Source: Microbulbifer sp. YPW1
GTDB taxonomy: Bacteria > Pseudomonadota > Gammaproteobacteria > Pseudomonadales > Cellvibrionaceae
DNA length: 64,000 bases
Reading direction: 5' to 3'
Assembly (NCBI RefSeq): GCF_013367775.1
Contig: NZ_CP055157.1
Coordinates: 2,125,001 to 2,189,000, forward strand
Shown here: positions 56,530 to 64,000 of the stretch, piece after piece
Layout: every line of letters starts with the position of its first letter
Position numbering within the stretch: the stretch's first letter is position 1
Position numbers and translations under genes: made by a program
The notes under the pieces: model-generated
The model's database searches: none
What the model saw: the letters and a program-made list of their open reading frames with translations, nothing else
Told to the model about the DNA's origin: nothing

Positions 56530-58110
56530 TTACCAGTGCGCCGCAGCCTGTCCGTCTTCACGAATTTCCGCTTCACGCTTTTCGGCACCTTCCGGGTTGT
56601 AGCCACCGATGGGTAGCAGCTCCATGCTGGCACTCTGGGTGCGCATGTCTGCAACCTGCTGCTCGATGGCGTCCAGGGGCTGGCGGTAATCGATATAGAA
56701 TTCGGGCTGGAAACCCACCGCGTTGCTCAGGCGCCCGTTGGCGCTGCGCCAGTCCGCATAACTCACATCCCTCCGTACACTGGACAGCAGCGACTGGGTC
56801 GCGGCGTGAATACTTTCCAGTTCGGTGCCCTGGCTGGACTGCCAACGGGCGCGGGACTGGTTCGCCATCTCCCGGTCCAGTTCTGCCATTTCCTCCGCGT
56901 AGCCGTGATTCAACTGGGCGCGTTTCACATGGCTGTAGGCCAGGTCGACCTGAGTCAGCACTGCCACGGTCAGTGCTGCGCGGCGCACATCGCCGAGGCG
57001 CTCGCTATCGCGCGCGTAACCGACCAGGTCTCTGCCGGCCACCACTGTGCCGAGCAGATCCCAGGTAAGGCGCAGGCTACTCTCGGCCCAGTCGTTGTAG
57101 AGCAGGTAGCTGTTGTCGTCGTAGAAATAGCCGGTACGCAGCTCCAGGCCCGGCAGTAATTGCAGGCAGGCTTTGCGGATTTCCGTGGCGGCGATGCGCT
57201 GGCGGTAATCCTCCTCCAGTAGCTCCGGCCGATTGCGCAGGCTGTATTGTTCGAGTTCCAGAATACTCATTTCCGCGAAGGGGCTGCGCAGCACATCGCT
57301 GGGTGCGGCACTGACGCTGAACTGGGTGCCGGGGGGGAGCCCCATCAGCGAGGCCAGCTCCATTTTGGCGTTGTGCATGTCGCCTTCCAGTGCGAGCAGC
57401 TGTTGCATCAGTTCCAGCAGGTCGCGGCGGTAGGAGAGGCTGGCCTCGGTCTGGCGCAGTCCGCGCTCGGCGCTCTGGCGGGATTTCTCCAGTGCGCGCC
57501 GGGTCTGCTCAATCAGTACCGGTAACTGGCTCTGCGCGCGTTGGGCGGCTGCAGCCATCCAGAAGGCGTACTCCACATCCATGATCACGTTGTGCATCAG
57601 CTTGCGCTGGCGCTCTACCGCGATCATCACACCGTCTGCTGCCTGTTTGGCAGAGAGATAGTTGATACCGAAGTCGAGCACATTCCAAGAAAGCTCGAGC
57701 CCGGCCGTGCTGTAGGTTTTATCCAGGGACGTGGACTGGGCCAGGGATTGGTTACCGTTCACATCCTCGCTGCTGGCGAAGTGCTGCTTGTTGCGGTGGT
57801 TGTAGCCGGCGCTGGCGGCGATTTCTGGCAGCATATCCCAGCGTGACAGGCTCAGATTGCGATTGGCAACCACCGCTTCCATCAATTTCAGGCGGTTGTC
57901 CATGTTGTAGGCGATGGCGCGGGCAATCGCCTCGTTGAGGTCGATAGGACCCGTCACCGGTTGCTGGTTGCCGAAAGCGGTTTGCCAGTCACTACTGGCG
58001 CGTTGATCCACGGTGGCGTCGTCGATCGCCGTGGGTTTGATGGAACAAGCCGACAGAGTCGCCAGAGTCAGGCCGAAGGCCGTCACCGTGGCAAGGGGAG
58101 CCAAGCGCAT
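56530..58110 (-). CDS. TolC-family outer-membrane channel protein (lipoprotein)
   Basis: 526 residues. Signal with lipobox LSAC at residues ~19-22, so the mature protein is probably acylated, like OprM. The family's helical-barrel repeats are visible: DLNEAIARAIAYNMDNRLKL, GLELSWNVLDFGINYLSAK, RNRPELLEEDYRQRIAATEI, LRLTWDLLGTVVAGRDLV. It is the first gene of the five-gene minus-strand cluster ending with the giant surface protein, and provides the outer-membrane exit. ATG 58110 has AAGAGA just upstream. A promoter should lie in the 295-bp divergent region before MalK. Confidence 0.88.
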   Translation of the reverse strand: MRLAPLATVTAFGLTLATLSACSIKPTAIDDATVDQRASSDWQTAFGNQQPVTGPIDLNEAIARAIAYNMDNRLKLMEAVVANRNLSLSRWDMLPEIAASAGYNHRNKQHFASSEDVNGNQSLAQSTSLDKTYSTAGLELSWNVLDFGINYLSAKQAADGVMIAVERQRKLMHNVIMDVEYAFWMAAAAQRAQSQLPVLIEQTRRALEKSRQSAERGLRQTEASLSYRRDLLELMQQLLALEGDMHNAKMELASLMGLPPGTQFSVSAAPSDVLRSPFAEMSILELEQYSLRNRPELLEEDYRQRIAATEIRKACLQLLPGLELRTGYFYDDNSYLLYNDWAESSLRLTWDLLGTVVAGRDLVGYARDSERLGDVRRAALTVAVLTQVDLAYSHVKRAQLNHGYAEEMAELDREMANQSRARWQSSQGTELESIHAATQSLLSSVRRDVSYADWRSANGRLSNAVGFQPEFYIDYRQPLDAIEQQVADMRTQSASMELLPIGGYNPEGAEKREAEIREDGQAAAHW

Positions 58111-58405
58111 ATCTCTTTGTCCTTAGCGTACTTATTGACTTCTGAGTGCACGGTACCGCTGCGCCTTCACAATTTAGTACAGCCTATGAACAACGCCGGT
58201 CGATTGGCGTGTGGCTCCCCCTGATATACCGGTTCCCAATTCAACGCGGGTCGTCTATTGTGATTTGACACGCCAGTGGCTTGCTCCGGCATGACAGGGC
58301 GCGCCGATGACAAAAGTGGCGCACCGCTGGCGGCGAATATCAGGAAGCGACAATAATAAGCAGGTCACAAAGACCGGTAACCCGACGAAGAGAGAGGCCC
58401 GCCCC
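58111..58405. other. Divergent intergenic region between the export cluster and the sugar ABC operon
   Basis: About 295 bp without a convincing gene. It must hold promoters in both directions. No strong consensus promoter, operator or terminator was recognised. Confidence 0.5.
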
Positions 58406-59509
58406 GTGGCCAATATTGAATTCAAAGGTGTCAGCAAGCGCTATGCAGACGGTCCCGCCACGGTGCCGGGCCTCGATCTGGAAATTCGCGATGGCGAATT
58501 TATGGTGGTGGTGGGCCCATCCGGCTGCGGCAAGTCCACCATCCTGCGCATGATTGCGGGGCTCGAGTCCATTTCCGCCGGCGACCTGTTGATCGGTGGC
58601 CACCGGGTTAACGACCTGCCACCGAAAGACCGGGACATCGCCATGGTGTTCCAGAACTACGCGCTCTATCCGCATATGACCGTGTTCGACAACATGGCCT
58701 TTGGTCTGCGGGTGCGCAACTTCCCCAAGCTGGGGATTGAACGGCGGGTACGCGAGGCGGCGGAAACCCTCGGCCTTGCCGACCTGCTGCAGCGCAAACC
58801 GGGCCAGCTGTCCGGCGGCCAGAGCCAGCGGGTGGCACTGGGGCGCGCCATGGTGCGCGATCCCCAGGTGTTTCTGTTCGACGAGCCACTCTCCAACCTG
58901 GATGCGGAACTGCGTGTACAGATGCGCAGTGTGATCAGCCGCCTGCATCGCCAGCTGGGTACGACCTCGGTGTATGTCACCCACGACCAGGTGGAAGCCA
59001 TGACCCTCGGTACCCGCATCGCGATTCTCAACCAGGGAACCCTGATGCAGGTTGGCACGCCGCTGGCGCTGTACAACGATCCAGACAACACCTTTGTGGC
59101 GGGCTTTATGGGCTCGCCGCCCATGAATCTGGTGCCGGTGACCAACGACGGTACCCAGCTGACCTGCGATTTGCTGAGTCTGCCCCGCGCGCATTTACAG
59201 GGGCAGAAAGCACTGCTGCTGCTCGGGCTGCGCCCGGAAAAACTGGTCTATGCCGCCAGCGCCCCCGCCAACTGGCCGCGGCTCAGGGGGGAAATTGAGC
59301 TGGTGGAAAGCCTGGGCGCGGAGATGCTGGTGCACCTGCGCACGGGCAATGCTCAGCTAGTGGCGCGCTTGCCCGGCTTGCGCGAGTTCACCCTTGGCGA
59401 CACGCTGGAGCTCGCCTTCGATCCCGCGGCGGTGTACCTGTTTGATGCGGAAAGCCGGCAGCGCATTCGCGGCGATGTAGATGTTGCCCGAGCCGGAGTC
59501 CGGGCGTGA
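58406..59509 (+). CDS. malK: Maltose/glycerol-phosphate-type ABC transporter ATP-binding protein (MalK/UgpC family)
   Basis: 367 residues from GTG 58406, 8 bp after AGAGG and aligning with the usual start (MANIEFKGVSKRYADG). Walker A GPSGCGKSTILRMIAG, signature LSGGQSQRVALGRAM, Walker B FLFDEPLSNLDAELR and the switch His in VYVTHDQVEAMTLG. A C-terminal TOBE/MOBE regulatory domain (~240-367) with LGLRPEKLVY follows, as in all MalK-like proteins. It couples to the fused MalE-MalF and MalG of the next genes. Its stop overlaps the next GTG start (GTGA). Confidence 0.92.
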   Translation: MANIEFKGVSKRYADGPATVPGLDLEIRDGEFMVVVGPSGCGKSTILRMIAGLESISAGDLLIGGHRVNDLPPKDRDIAMVFQNYALYPHMTVFDNMAFGLRVRNFPKLGIERRVREAAETLGLADLLQRKPGQLSGGQSQRVALGRAMVRDPQVFLFDEPLSNLDAELRVQMRSVISRLHRQLGTTSVYVTHDQVEAMTLGTRIAILNQGTLMQVGTPLALYNDPDNTFVAGFMGSPPMNLVPVTNDGTQLTCDLLSLPRAHLQGQKALLLLGLRPEKLVYAASAPANWPRLRGEIELVESLGAEMLVHLRTGNAQLVARLPGLREFTLGDTLELAFDPAAVYLFDAESRQRIRGDVDVARAGVRA

Positions 59510-61821
59510 TCCCTGCCTCGACCCGCGGGAACAGGCCTGCTGGCGAAAATGCGGTCGGGCAGACGCTGTGGGGGAAGTGTGCAGGCAGGCTCCTGCAAGT
59601 ATTTTTGTTGCTGGTTGTGTTTGCCAGCCAGGCCAGCGCCACCGAAACGCTCACGCTTTGGCACGGCTACCGCGGCGCCGAGCGCGCCGCCTTCGAGGAG
59701 TTGATCCAGCAGTACAACCGCAGCCAGAGCGCCGTGCTGGTGAAGCCACTGGCGGTGCCTTTTGGCGGCTATGCGGACAAGCTCTCCGCCGCCCTGCCGC
59801 GCGGCCAGGGGCCTGACCTGTTTGTGTTCGCGCACGACCGCCTGGGGGGATGGGCCAGTGCCGGACGCACAGTGGCACCCATTGATCGCCACGTCAGTGA
59901 ACGTTTACTGCGGCGCTTCCCCCCGAACCTGATCGATGCCATGACCTTCGGCGGTGACCTGTACGGGTTGCCGTTTGCCTTCAAGAGCCCGGCGCTGATA
60001 TTGAATACCGACCTGGTTCGAGCGGCGCCCGCCACCACCGACGAGCTGGTGGTGGAGGCCCTGCGCCACACCGACCGCAGTAGCGGCCGCTTTGGCCTGG
60101 CTTACAGCTATACCGAGCCGTTTTTTCACGGTGCGCTGATGAACAGCTTTGGTCGCGGTCCCTTCGATCGCGGCGGCAACCTGGATCTCGACAGCGACGC
60201 CAATATCCAGTCGATGGAAATGCTCGCGCGCTGGGTGCGTGACGACCGGATACTCCCGGAAGAGCCCACCAGCACACTGGTTACCAGCCTGTTCAATCAG
60301 GGGCGCGCGGCCATGGTGATCAGCGGTCCCTGGATGCTGGGGGAGATTGCCCCGGGGGTGAACTATCGCGTGGTGTCGCTGCCGGTGAACAGCGAGAACG
60401 GCCGCCCGCTGGCGCCCTGGGTGGCGGTGGAGGGACTGTTCCTTTCCCCCTGGACCAGCAACCCGGCCGCGGCGGTGGCGGTGATGGAATTTCTCACCCG
60501 TCGCGACTCTGCAGAAAAGATGGGTATCGAGGGCGGACAGCTGCCGGCCAATGTCAGCGCCTTCGAGCATCCGCAACTCGCTACCGACGATAGCGCCATG
60601 GCATTTCGCCGCCAGCTGGAAGTCGCGGTACCCATTCCCAACCTGCCGGCCATGACCCTGGTGTGGGTGCCGCTGGAAAACACCCTGAAAAAAGTAGTCA
60701 AGGGCGCGGCGCAGCCGGAAGCGGAGATGCGCCAGCTGCAGCGACAGTTGAGCATCGATCTGGCGCGGCTGGAGCGTTCCCGGGCGCGGGGGGAATCGCC
60801 GGCCGAGATGCCGGTTTGGCTCTGGATGATTCCCCTCGCTCTCGCACTTTTGGCGCTGTGGTCCTGGCGCCGCTACCGTCACCAGCTGGCCGCGGGCTGG
60901 CGATCCAACCGCACTGCGTATCTGTTCCTGATGCCCGCCATGCTGGGGATGCTGGTGCTGGTGTTTTTCCCGCTTTTGTACGGATTGCTGCTGTCGTTTA
61001 CCGATACCACGGTATTCAATGAGCATGCACCTTTATGGTCGCGGTTTATCGGGTTCGACAACTACGCGGCAATTCTCGGTGATTTCCACCTCTGGCGAGG
61101 GCGGGGGGGCGAGCGCAGTCTCGACTTCGACAATTTCTACTGGACCCTGCTGATCACCATTTTGTGGACTGCCTGTAACGTCACTGTGGCGGTGGGCTTG
61201 GGGCTGGCGCTCGCGCTGGCGCTGTACCGCCCCATCTTTGGCCGCGCCTGGTTCCGCCTGATCCTGATCTTGCCCTGGGCCATTCCCAACTACATTACCG
61301 CGCTGGTGTGGAAAGGTATGTTTCACCCGCAGTTCGGTGCCATCAATCAGGGATTGCAGGTGCTGGGACTGGCACCGGTAGCCTGGTTCGATACCATCGG
61401 TGCCAGCTTTTTCACCGGCGTGGTGACCAACGTGTGGTTGAGCATCCCGTTTATGATGGTGGTCATCCTCGGCGGCCTGCAGTCGATCCCCCGGGAGCTG
61501 TATGAAGTGGCGCGGGTGGAAGGTGCCGGGCGCTGGTTCCAGTTCCGCTCGATCACCCTGCCGCTGCTAAAGCCCGTGCTGATACCTGCGGTGATCCTGT
61601 CGGTGGTGTGGACCTTCAATATGTTCAATGTGATCTACCTGGTGAGCGACGGCGCACCGGCGGGGGCCAACGATATCCTGATCACCAAGGCATTCCGTAT
61701 CGGCTTCGAGAAGTACCAGTACGCCTACGCGGCCGCCTATTCCATGGTGATCCTGTTGCTGCTGTTCTGCTATGCCATGTGGCAGATGCGAATGAGCCGA
61801 ACGCTGGAGATGGCCCGATGA
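59506..61821 (+). CDS. Fused substrate-binding protein and permease of a sugar ABC importer (MalE-MalF fusion)
   Basis: 771 residues from GTG 59506. The signal/anchor segment (LLQVFLLLVVFASQASA, ~30-46) is followed by a full solute-binding domain (48-~420) with TLTLWHGYRGAERAAFEELI and MVISGPWMLGEIAPGVNYRV. A membrane helix (~443-460, MIPLALALLALWSW), a short basic loop, and a MalF-type permease with TAYLFLMPAMLGMLVLVFFPL and EAA-like motif ELYEVARVEGAGRWFQFRSI come next. SBP-permease fusions are known but rare among maltose-type importers. The first 30 residues are partly encoded by a REP-like sequence. ATGA overlap with the following malG-like gene. Confidence 0.88.
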   Translation: MIPASTRGNRPAGENAVGQTLWGKCAGRLLQVFLLLVVFASQASATETLTLWHGYRGAERAAFEELIQQYNRSQSAVLVKPLAVPFGGYADKLSAALPRGQGPDLFVFAHDRLGGWASAGRTVAPIDRHVSERLLRRFPPNLIDAMTFGGDLYGLPFAFKSPALILNTDLVRAAPATTDELVVEALRHTDRSSGRFGLAYSYTEPFFHGALMNSFGRGPFDRGGNLDLDSDANIQSMEMLARWVRDDRILPEEPTSTLVTSLFNQGRAAMVISGPWMLGEIAPGVNYRVVSLPVNSENGRPLAPWVAVEGLFLSPWTSNPAAAVAVMEFLTRRDSAEKMGIEGGQLPANVSAFEHPQLATDDSAMAFRRQLEVAVPIPNLPAMTLVWVPLENTLKKVVKGAAQPEAEMRQLQRQLSIDLARLERSRARGESPAEMPVWLWMIPLALALLALWSWRRYRHQLAAGWRSNRTAYLFLMPAMLGMLVLVFFPLLYGLLLSFTDTTVFNEHAPLWSRFIGFDNYAAILGDFHLWRGRGGERSLDFDNFYWTLLITILWTACNVTVAVGLGLALALALYRPIFGRAWFRLILILPWAIPNYITALVWKGMFHPQFGAINQGLQVLGLAPVAWFDTIGASFFTGVVTNVWLSIPFMMVVILGGLQSIPRELYEVARVEGAGRWFQFRSITLPLLKPVLIPAVILSVVWTFNMFNVIYLVSDGAPAGANDILITKAFRIGFEKYQYAYAAAYSMVILLLLFCYAMWQMRMSRTLEMAR
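59581..59599. repeat. REP-like half-palindrome inside the fused binding-protein gene
   Basis: GCAGGCAGGCTCCTGCAAG, 19 bp, identical to 61888-61906 and placed in the signal-peptide-coding part of the gene. A degenerate left arm (ACAGGCCTGCTGGCGAA) lies about 40 bp upstream at 59531-59547. Confidence 0.7.
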
Positions 61822-62774
61822 ACACTCCGTCTCCCCGCAGGAGCCTGCCTGCAGGCGAACGAATTTGGCAACGGGTCTGGTTCGCCTGCAGGCAGGCTCC
61901 TGCAAGGATTGCCCGGGACGTCTTCAGCTGGCGCTTCGCCTTGCTGATGTTTGCCTCGCTGGTAGTGATCTACCCGCTGTTGTGGGTTGTGAGTCTCGCC
62001 TTTTCCGGCCAGCAGTCCCTGACCCTTGTGCGCTTGCCGGAAGATGCCGGTGTCGGGCAGCAATTGCTCGCCCTGCTACCGCTACCGCAGCAGTGGACCC
62101 TGGACAACTTCCGCGCGGTGCTCACCGAGCAGCCGTTCCTGCGCTGGCTGGGTAACAGCCTGATCGTCGCTTTCGCCACCACCCTGGTGGGCTTGTCCCT
62201 CAGCTGTACTGCGGCTTACGCGTTTTCCCGTTTCCGCTTCGCCGGCCGTGCGCGCGGTATGATGCTGTTCCTGATCTCGCAGATGTTCCCGGCGGTACTG
62301 ATGCTGATCCCGCTGTATGTGATCGTGGTGCAGTGGCTGGGGCTGGGGAATTCCTGGCTGGGACTGATCCTGGTCTACTCGATCACCGCGCTGCCGTTCT
62401 GTGTGTGGATGCTGAAGGGCTACTTCGACACGCTGCCCTACGAAATCGAGGAGTCCGCCCTGCTGGAGGGCGCAAGCCGCTGGACAATCTTCACCCGCAT
62501 TGTTCTGCCCCTGGCGCGCCCGGCCATCGCCGTGACCGGTCTGTTCGCATTTATGACCGCCTGGAACGAGTTCATCCTCGCCTCCATCTTTATGGATGAG
62601 GAATCCCGCTACACCGTGCCGGTGGGGCTGCGTTTCTTTGTCAGTGATTACGCGTCTGAATGGGGCTACTTTGCCGCGGGGTCGATCCTGGTGTCGCTGC
62701 CGGTGGTGCTGCTGTTTCTCGCCCTGCAGCGCGCCCTCGTGTCCGGGCTCTCTGCCGGAGCGGTCAAGGGGTAG
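61818..62774 (+). CDS. malG: Sugar ABC transporter permease, MalG-like
   Basis: 318 residues from ATG 61818, overlapping the preceding stop (ATGA). Six membrane helices: FALLMFASLVVIYPLLWVV first, then LIVAFATTLVGLSLSCTAAYAFS, and so on. The cytosolic EAA-type loop reads ALLEGASRWTIFTRIVLPLARP, matching MalG/CUT1 permeases. The N-terminal ~34 residues (SLPAGERIWQRV..) are encoded by a perfect 23-bp-arm palindrome and look like an added leader. Completes the importer with MalK and the fused MalE-MalF. Confidence 0.92.
   Translation: MNTPSPRRSLPAGERIWQRVWFACRQAPARIARDVFSWRFALLMFASLVVIYPLLWVVSLAFSGQQSLTLVRLPEDAGVGQQLLALLPLPQQWTLDNFRAVLTEQPFLRWLGNSLIVAFATTLVGLSLSCTAAYAFSRFRFAGRARGMMLFLISQMFPAVLMLIPLYVIVVQWLGLGNSWLGLILVYSITALPFCVWMLKGYFDTLPYEIEESALLEGASRWTIFTRIVLPLARPAIAVTGLFAFMTAWNEFILASIFMDEESRYTVPVGLRFFVSDYASEWGYFAAGSILVSLPVVLLFLALQRALVSGLSAGAVKG
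61837..61903. repeat. REP-like palindrome within the malG-like coding sequence
   Basis: Perfect inverted repeat with 23-bp arms at 61837-61859 and 61881-61903, loop 21 bp. The left arm begins GCAGGAGCCTGCCTGCAGG; the right arm ends AGGCAGGCTCCTGC. The form recalls the GTAGGAGC..GC-type REP sequences of pseudomonads. It sits in frame near the start of the gene and adds codons without breaking it. Confidence 0.9.
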
Positions 62775-63151
62775 TCCCGCGCAGGTCACTCGACGATACT
62801 GCGACCTCGGAGTCAATCTCTGGCCGTTTGGTCACTCGCACGGTGACGCTCCTGTTTTCCCGTCTCGGAGGCGTGCCGCCCCAACCTGGATCGCCGTCTG
62901 CTCGCACTTGGTGCAGATCTGCGCCAAAATTATAACTAATTGATTTTAAAGGATTTTTTTATTCCCGGTTTGCCGGGACCAAGGTGGGATAGTCCATTTC
63001 TCGCGTTTTTACCAAGGTGGGACGACTCAAATTGTGGCGTGGCGGGAGTATAGCGTGGCGCCAGATCGGGTTATCCTAGTGCGGTCTTCGAGGTACCCGA
63101 ATCCGGCGAAACCTATAACGAAAATGACGTGACGATGGGGGAGACAACTCC
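62775..63151. other. Intergenic region before the TonB-dependent receptor, with direct repeats
   Basis: No gene. CCAAGGTGGGA occurs twice (62979-62989 and 63012-63022), 33 bp or about three helical turns apart, and TCCCGG-TTT-GCCGGGA forms a small hairpin near 62963-62978. These may be operator and promoter elements of the receptor gene. Confidence 0.5.
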
Positions 63152-64000
63152 ATGAACAGAATGACCGGATTCAAGAAGAATTCCATTGCGGTAGCCATCG
63201 CGACCACCATGGTCGGCATCACCGGCGTAAGTGGCTCCGCCTTTGCCCAAACCGAACAGGACGCAGCACTAGAAGAAGTGGTGGTGCTGGGTATCCGCGG
63301 CAGTCTCGAAAAATCCATGGACGTGAAGCGCGATGCGAAGGGCATCGTGGACGCGATTTCCGCAGAAGATATCGGCAAGTTCCCCGATACCAACCTGGCG
63401 GAATCCATGCAGCGTATCTCCGGTGTGTCTATCGATCGTGTGAACGGTGAAGGTAGTAAAGTCACCGTGCGCGGCCTGGGCCCGGATTTCAACCTGGTAA
63501 CCCTGAATGGTCGTCAGGTTGCGCGCACCACCGGCGGTCGCTCCTTTGACTTCCAGAATATCGCCTCGGACATGGTTACCGGCGTAGAGGTCTCCAAGAC
63601 CAGCAACGCCACTCTCCCCTCCGGCGGTATGGGCGCCACCATCAACCTGCTGACTGCCCGTCCGTTCGACACCCCCGAGCGCACCATGCGCTTTGGCGTC
63701 AAGGGCGTGATGGACGAGTCCTCCGATGACGCGAGCATGACGCCGGAGTACAGCGGCTTCTATTCCGACACCTTTGCCGATGGCAAATTCGGCGTGGCCA
63801 TTTCCGGCTCTGTACAGGAGCGCGAGAGCGGTAGCCAGCAGGCACTGGTACCCGGTGGCTGGATCAGTGTCGAAGGCCAGATGGACAACAACTGGGACGG
63901 CGTGAATGATGCCTGGGGCGCAGTGCCGCTGGAAAACCAGGTCAACCGTCCGGGTGAAGGCGATATCTACTCCGTCGCGCAGAACGCCGCCTTCAAATTT
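63152..64000 (+). CDS. TonB-dependent receptor, N-terminal part (runs off the window)
   Basis: 283 codons visible from ATG 63152, open to the last base. The signal peptide ends VSGSAFAQ. TonB box region EEVVVLGIRGSLEKSMDVKR, plug with AISAEDIGKFPDTNLAESMQ, ISGVSIDRVNGEGSKVTVRG and VEVSKTSNATLPSGGMGATI. The LGIRGSLEKSMDVKRDA form is typical of the large receptors of Xanthomonadales, Cellvibrio and Alteromonas relatives that import plant or algal oligosaccharides. Located after a maltose-type importer, it probably takes the same sugar across the outer membrane. The C-terminal barrel is missing here because of the window end, not truncation. Confidence 0.92.
   Translation, partial: MNRMTGFKKNSIAVAIATTMVGITGVSGSAFAQTEQDAALEEVVVLGIRGSLEKSMDVKRDAKGIVDAISAEDIGKFPDTNLAESMQRISGVSIDRVNGEGSKVTVRGLGPDFNLVTLNGRQVARTTGGRSFDFQNIASDMVTGVEVSKTSNATLPSGGMGATINLLTARPFDTPERTMRFGVKGVMDESSDDASMTPEYSGFYSDTFADGKFGVAISGSVQERESGSQQALVPGGWISVEGQMDNNWDGVNDAWGAVPLENQVNRPGEGDIYSVAQNAAFKF

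Noticed and set aside
41408..58110. Ordinary type 1 secretion system with an RTX adhesin
   Set aside because: No ABC ATPase gene is in the cluster and the surface protein has no GGxGxD repeats near its C-terminus.
58307..58405. Upstream extension of the MalK-like gene
   Set aside because: Its 33 extra residues do not resemble the family N-terminus, and GTG 58406 has a well-placed ribosome-binding site.

Overview
The window looks like chromosomal DNA of a marine-type gammaproteobacterium, most likely of the Cellvibrionales (Microbulbifer-like). This is inferred from the gammaproteobacterial 23S/5S sequence, several TonB-dependent receptors, B12 salvage without cobalamin synthesis genes, and a DnaT-like/lambda-P-like replication pair. 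The genus assignment is a judgement from gene content and style; no search was run. Most of the window is GC-rich. The glycosyltransferase region at 3-6 kb is visibly AT-richer.

Layout. 1-2.3 kb: the 3' part of a 23S rRNA, a 5S rRNA and a strong terminator. 2.3-6.3 kb: a two-gene glycan-type cassette (GT4 glycosyltransferase and alkaline-phosphatase-superfamily phosphodiesterase) bracketed by two ~97 bp direct repeats, each holding an exact DnaA-box consensus match. 6.3-9.0 kb: an outer-membrane barrel protein, then a lambda-P-like protein overlapping a protein with four tandem DnaT-type domains. 9.2-26.9 kb: a metal-handling island with an ArsP-type permease, CopA ATPase and cupredoxin (+ strand); CopAB multicopper oxidase system, DUF411 and a CopL-like protein (- strand); two PepSY proteins, one fused to an NqrF-like reductase; a phosphopantetheinyl transferase; and a czcICBA-like efflux operon. 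27-28.8 kb: radA and a small membrane protein.

28.8-34.5 kb: a vitamin B12 locus, btuF-btuC-btuD, then a cobalamin riboswitch, btuB and a cob(I)alamin adenosyltransferase. 34.5-35.9 kb: two unrecognised genes that look like a membrane-active effector and its membrane immunity protein. 36-38.8 kb: a TonB-dependent receptor and a nested palindromic intergenic element. 38.8-41.3 kb: a coniferyl-aldehyde-dehydrogenase-type ALDH and an AraC regulator.

41.4-58.1 kb: the most interesting region. A single-direction five-gene cluster encodes a TolC-like channel, an HlyD/RND-type adaptor, a GAF-HlyD adaptor, an M50 metalloprotease fused to a lipoyl/HlyD module, and a 3501-residue surface protein. That protein has a LEPR-XLL-like motif, a DUF4347 domain with a caspase-like His/Cys pattern, and a long array of DUF11-type repeats. 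No ABC ATPase is present, and the substrate lacks RTX repeats. This looks like a dedicated, poorly described export and processing system for a giant adhesin.

58.4-64 kb: a maltose-type ABC importer (MalK, a fused MalE-MalF, MalG) whose coding sequences contain REP-like palindromes in frame, followed by a TonB-dependent receptor that runs off the window. Together these probably form an oligosaccharide uptake route across both membranes.
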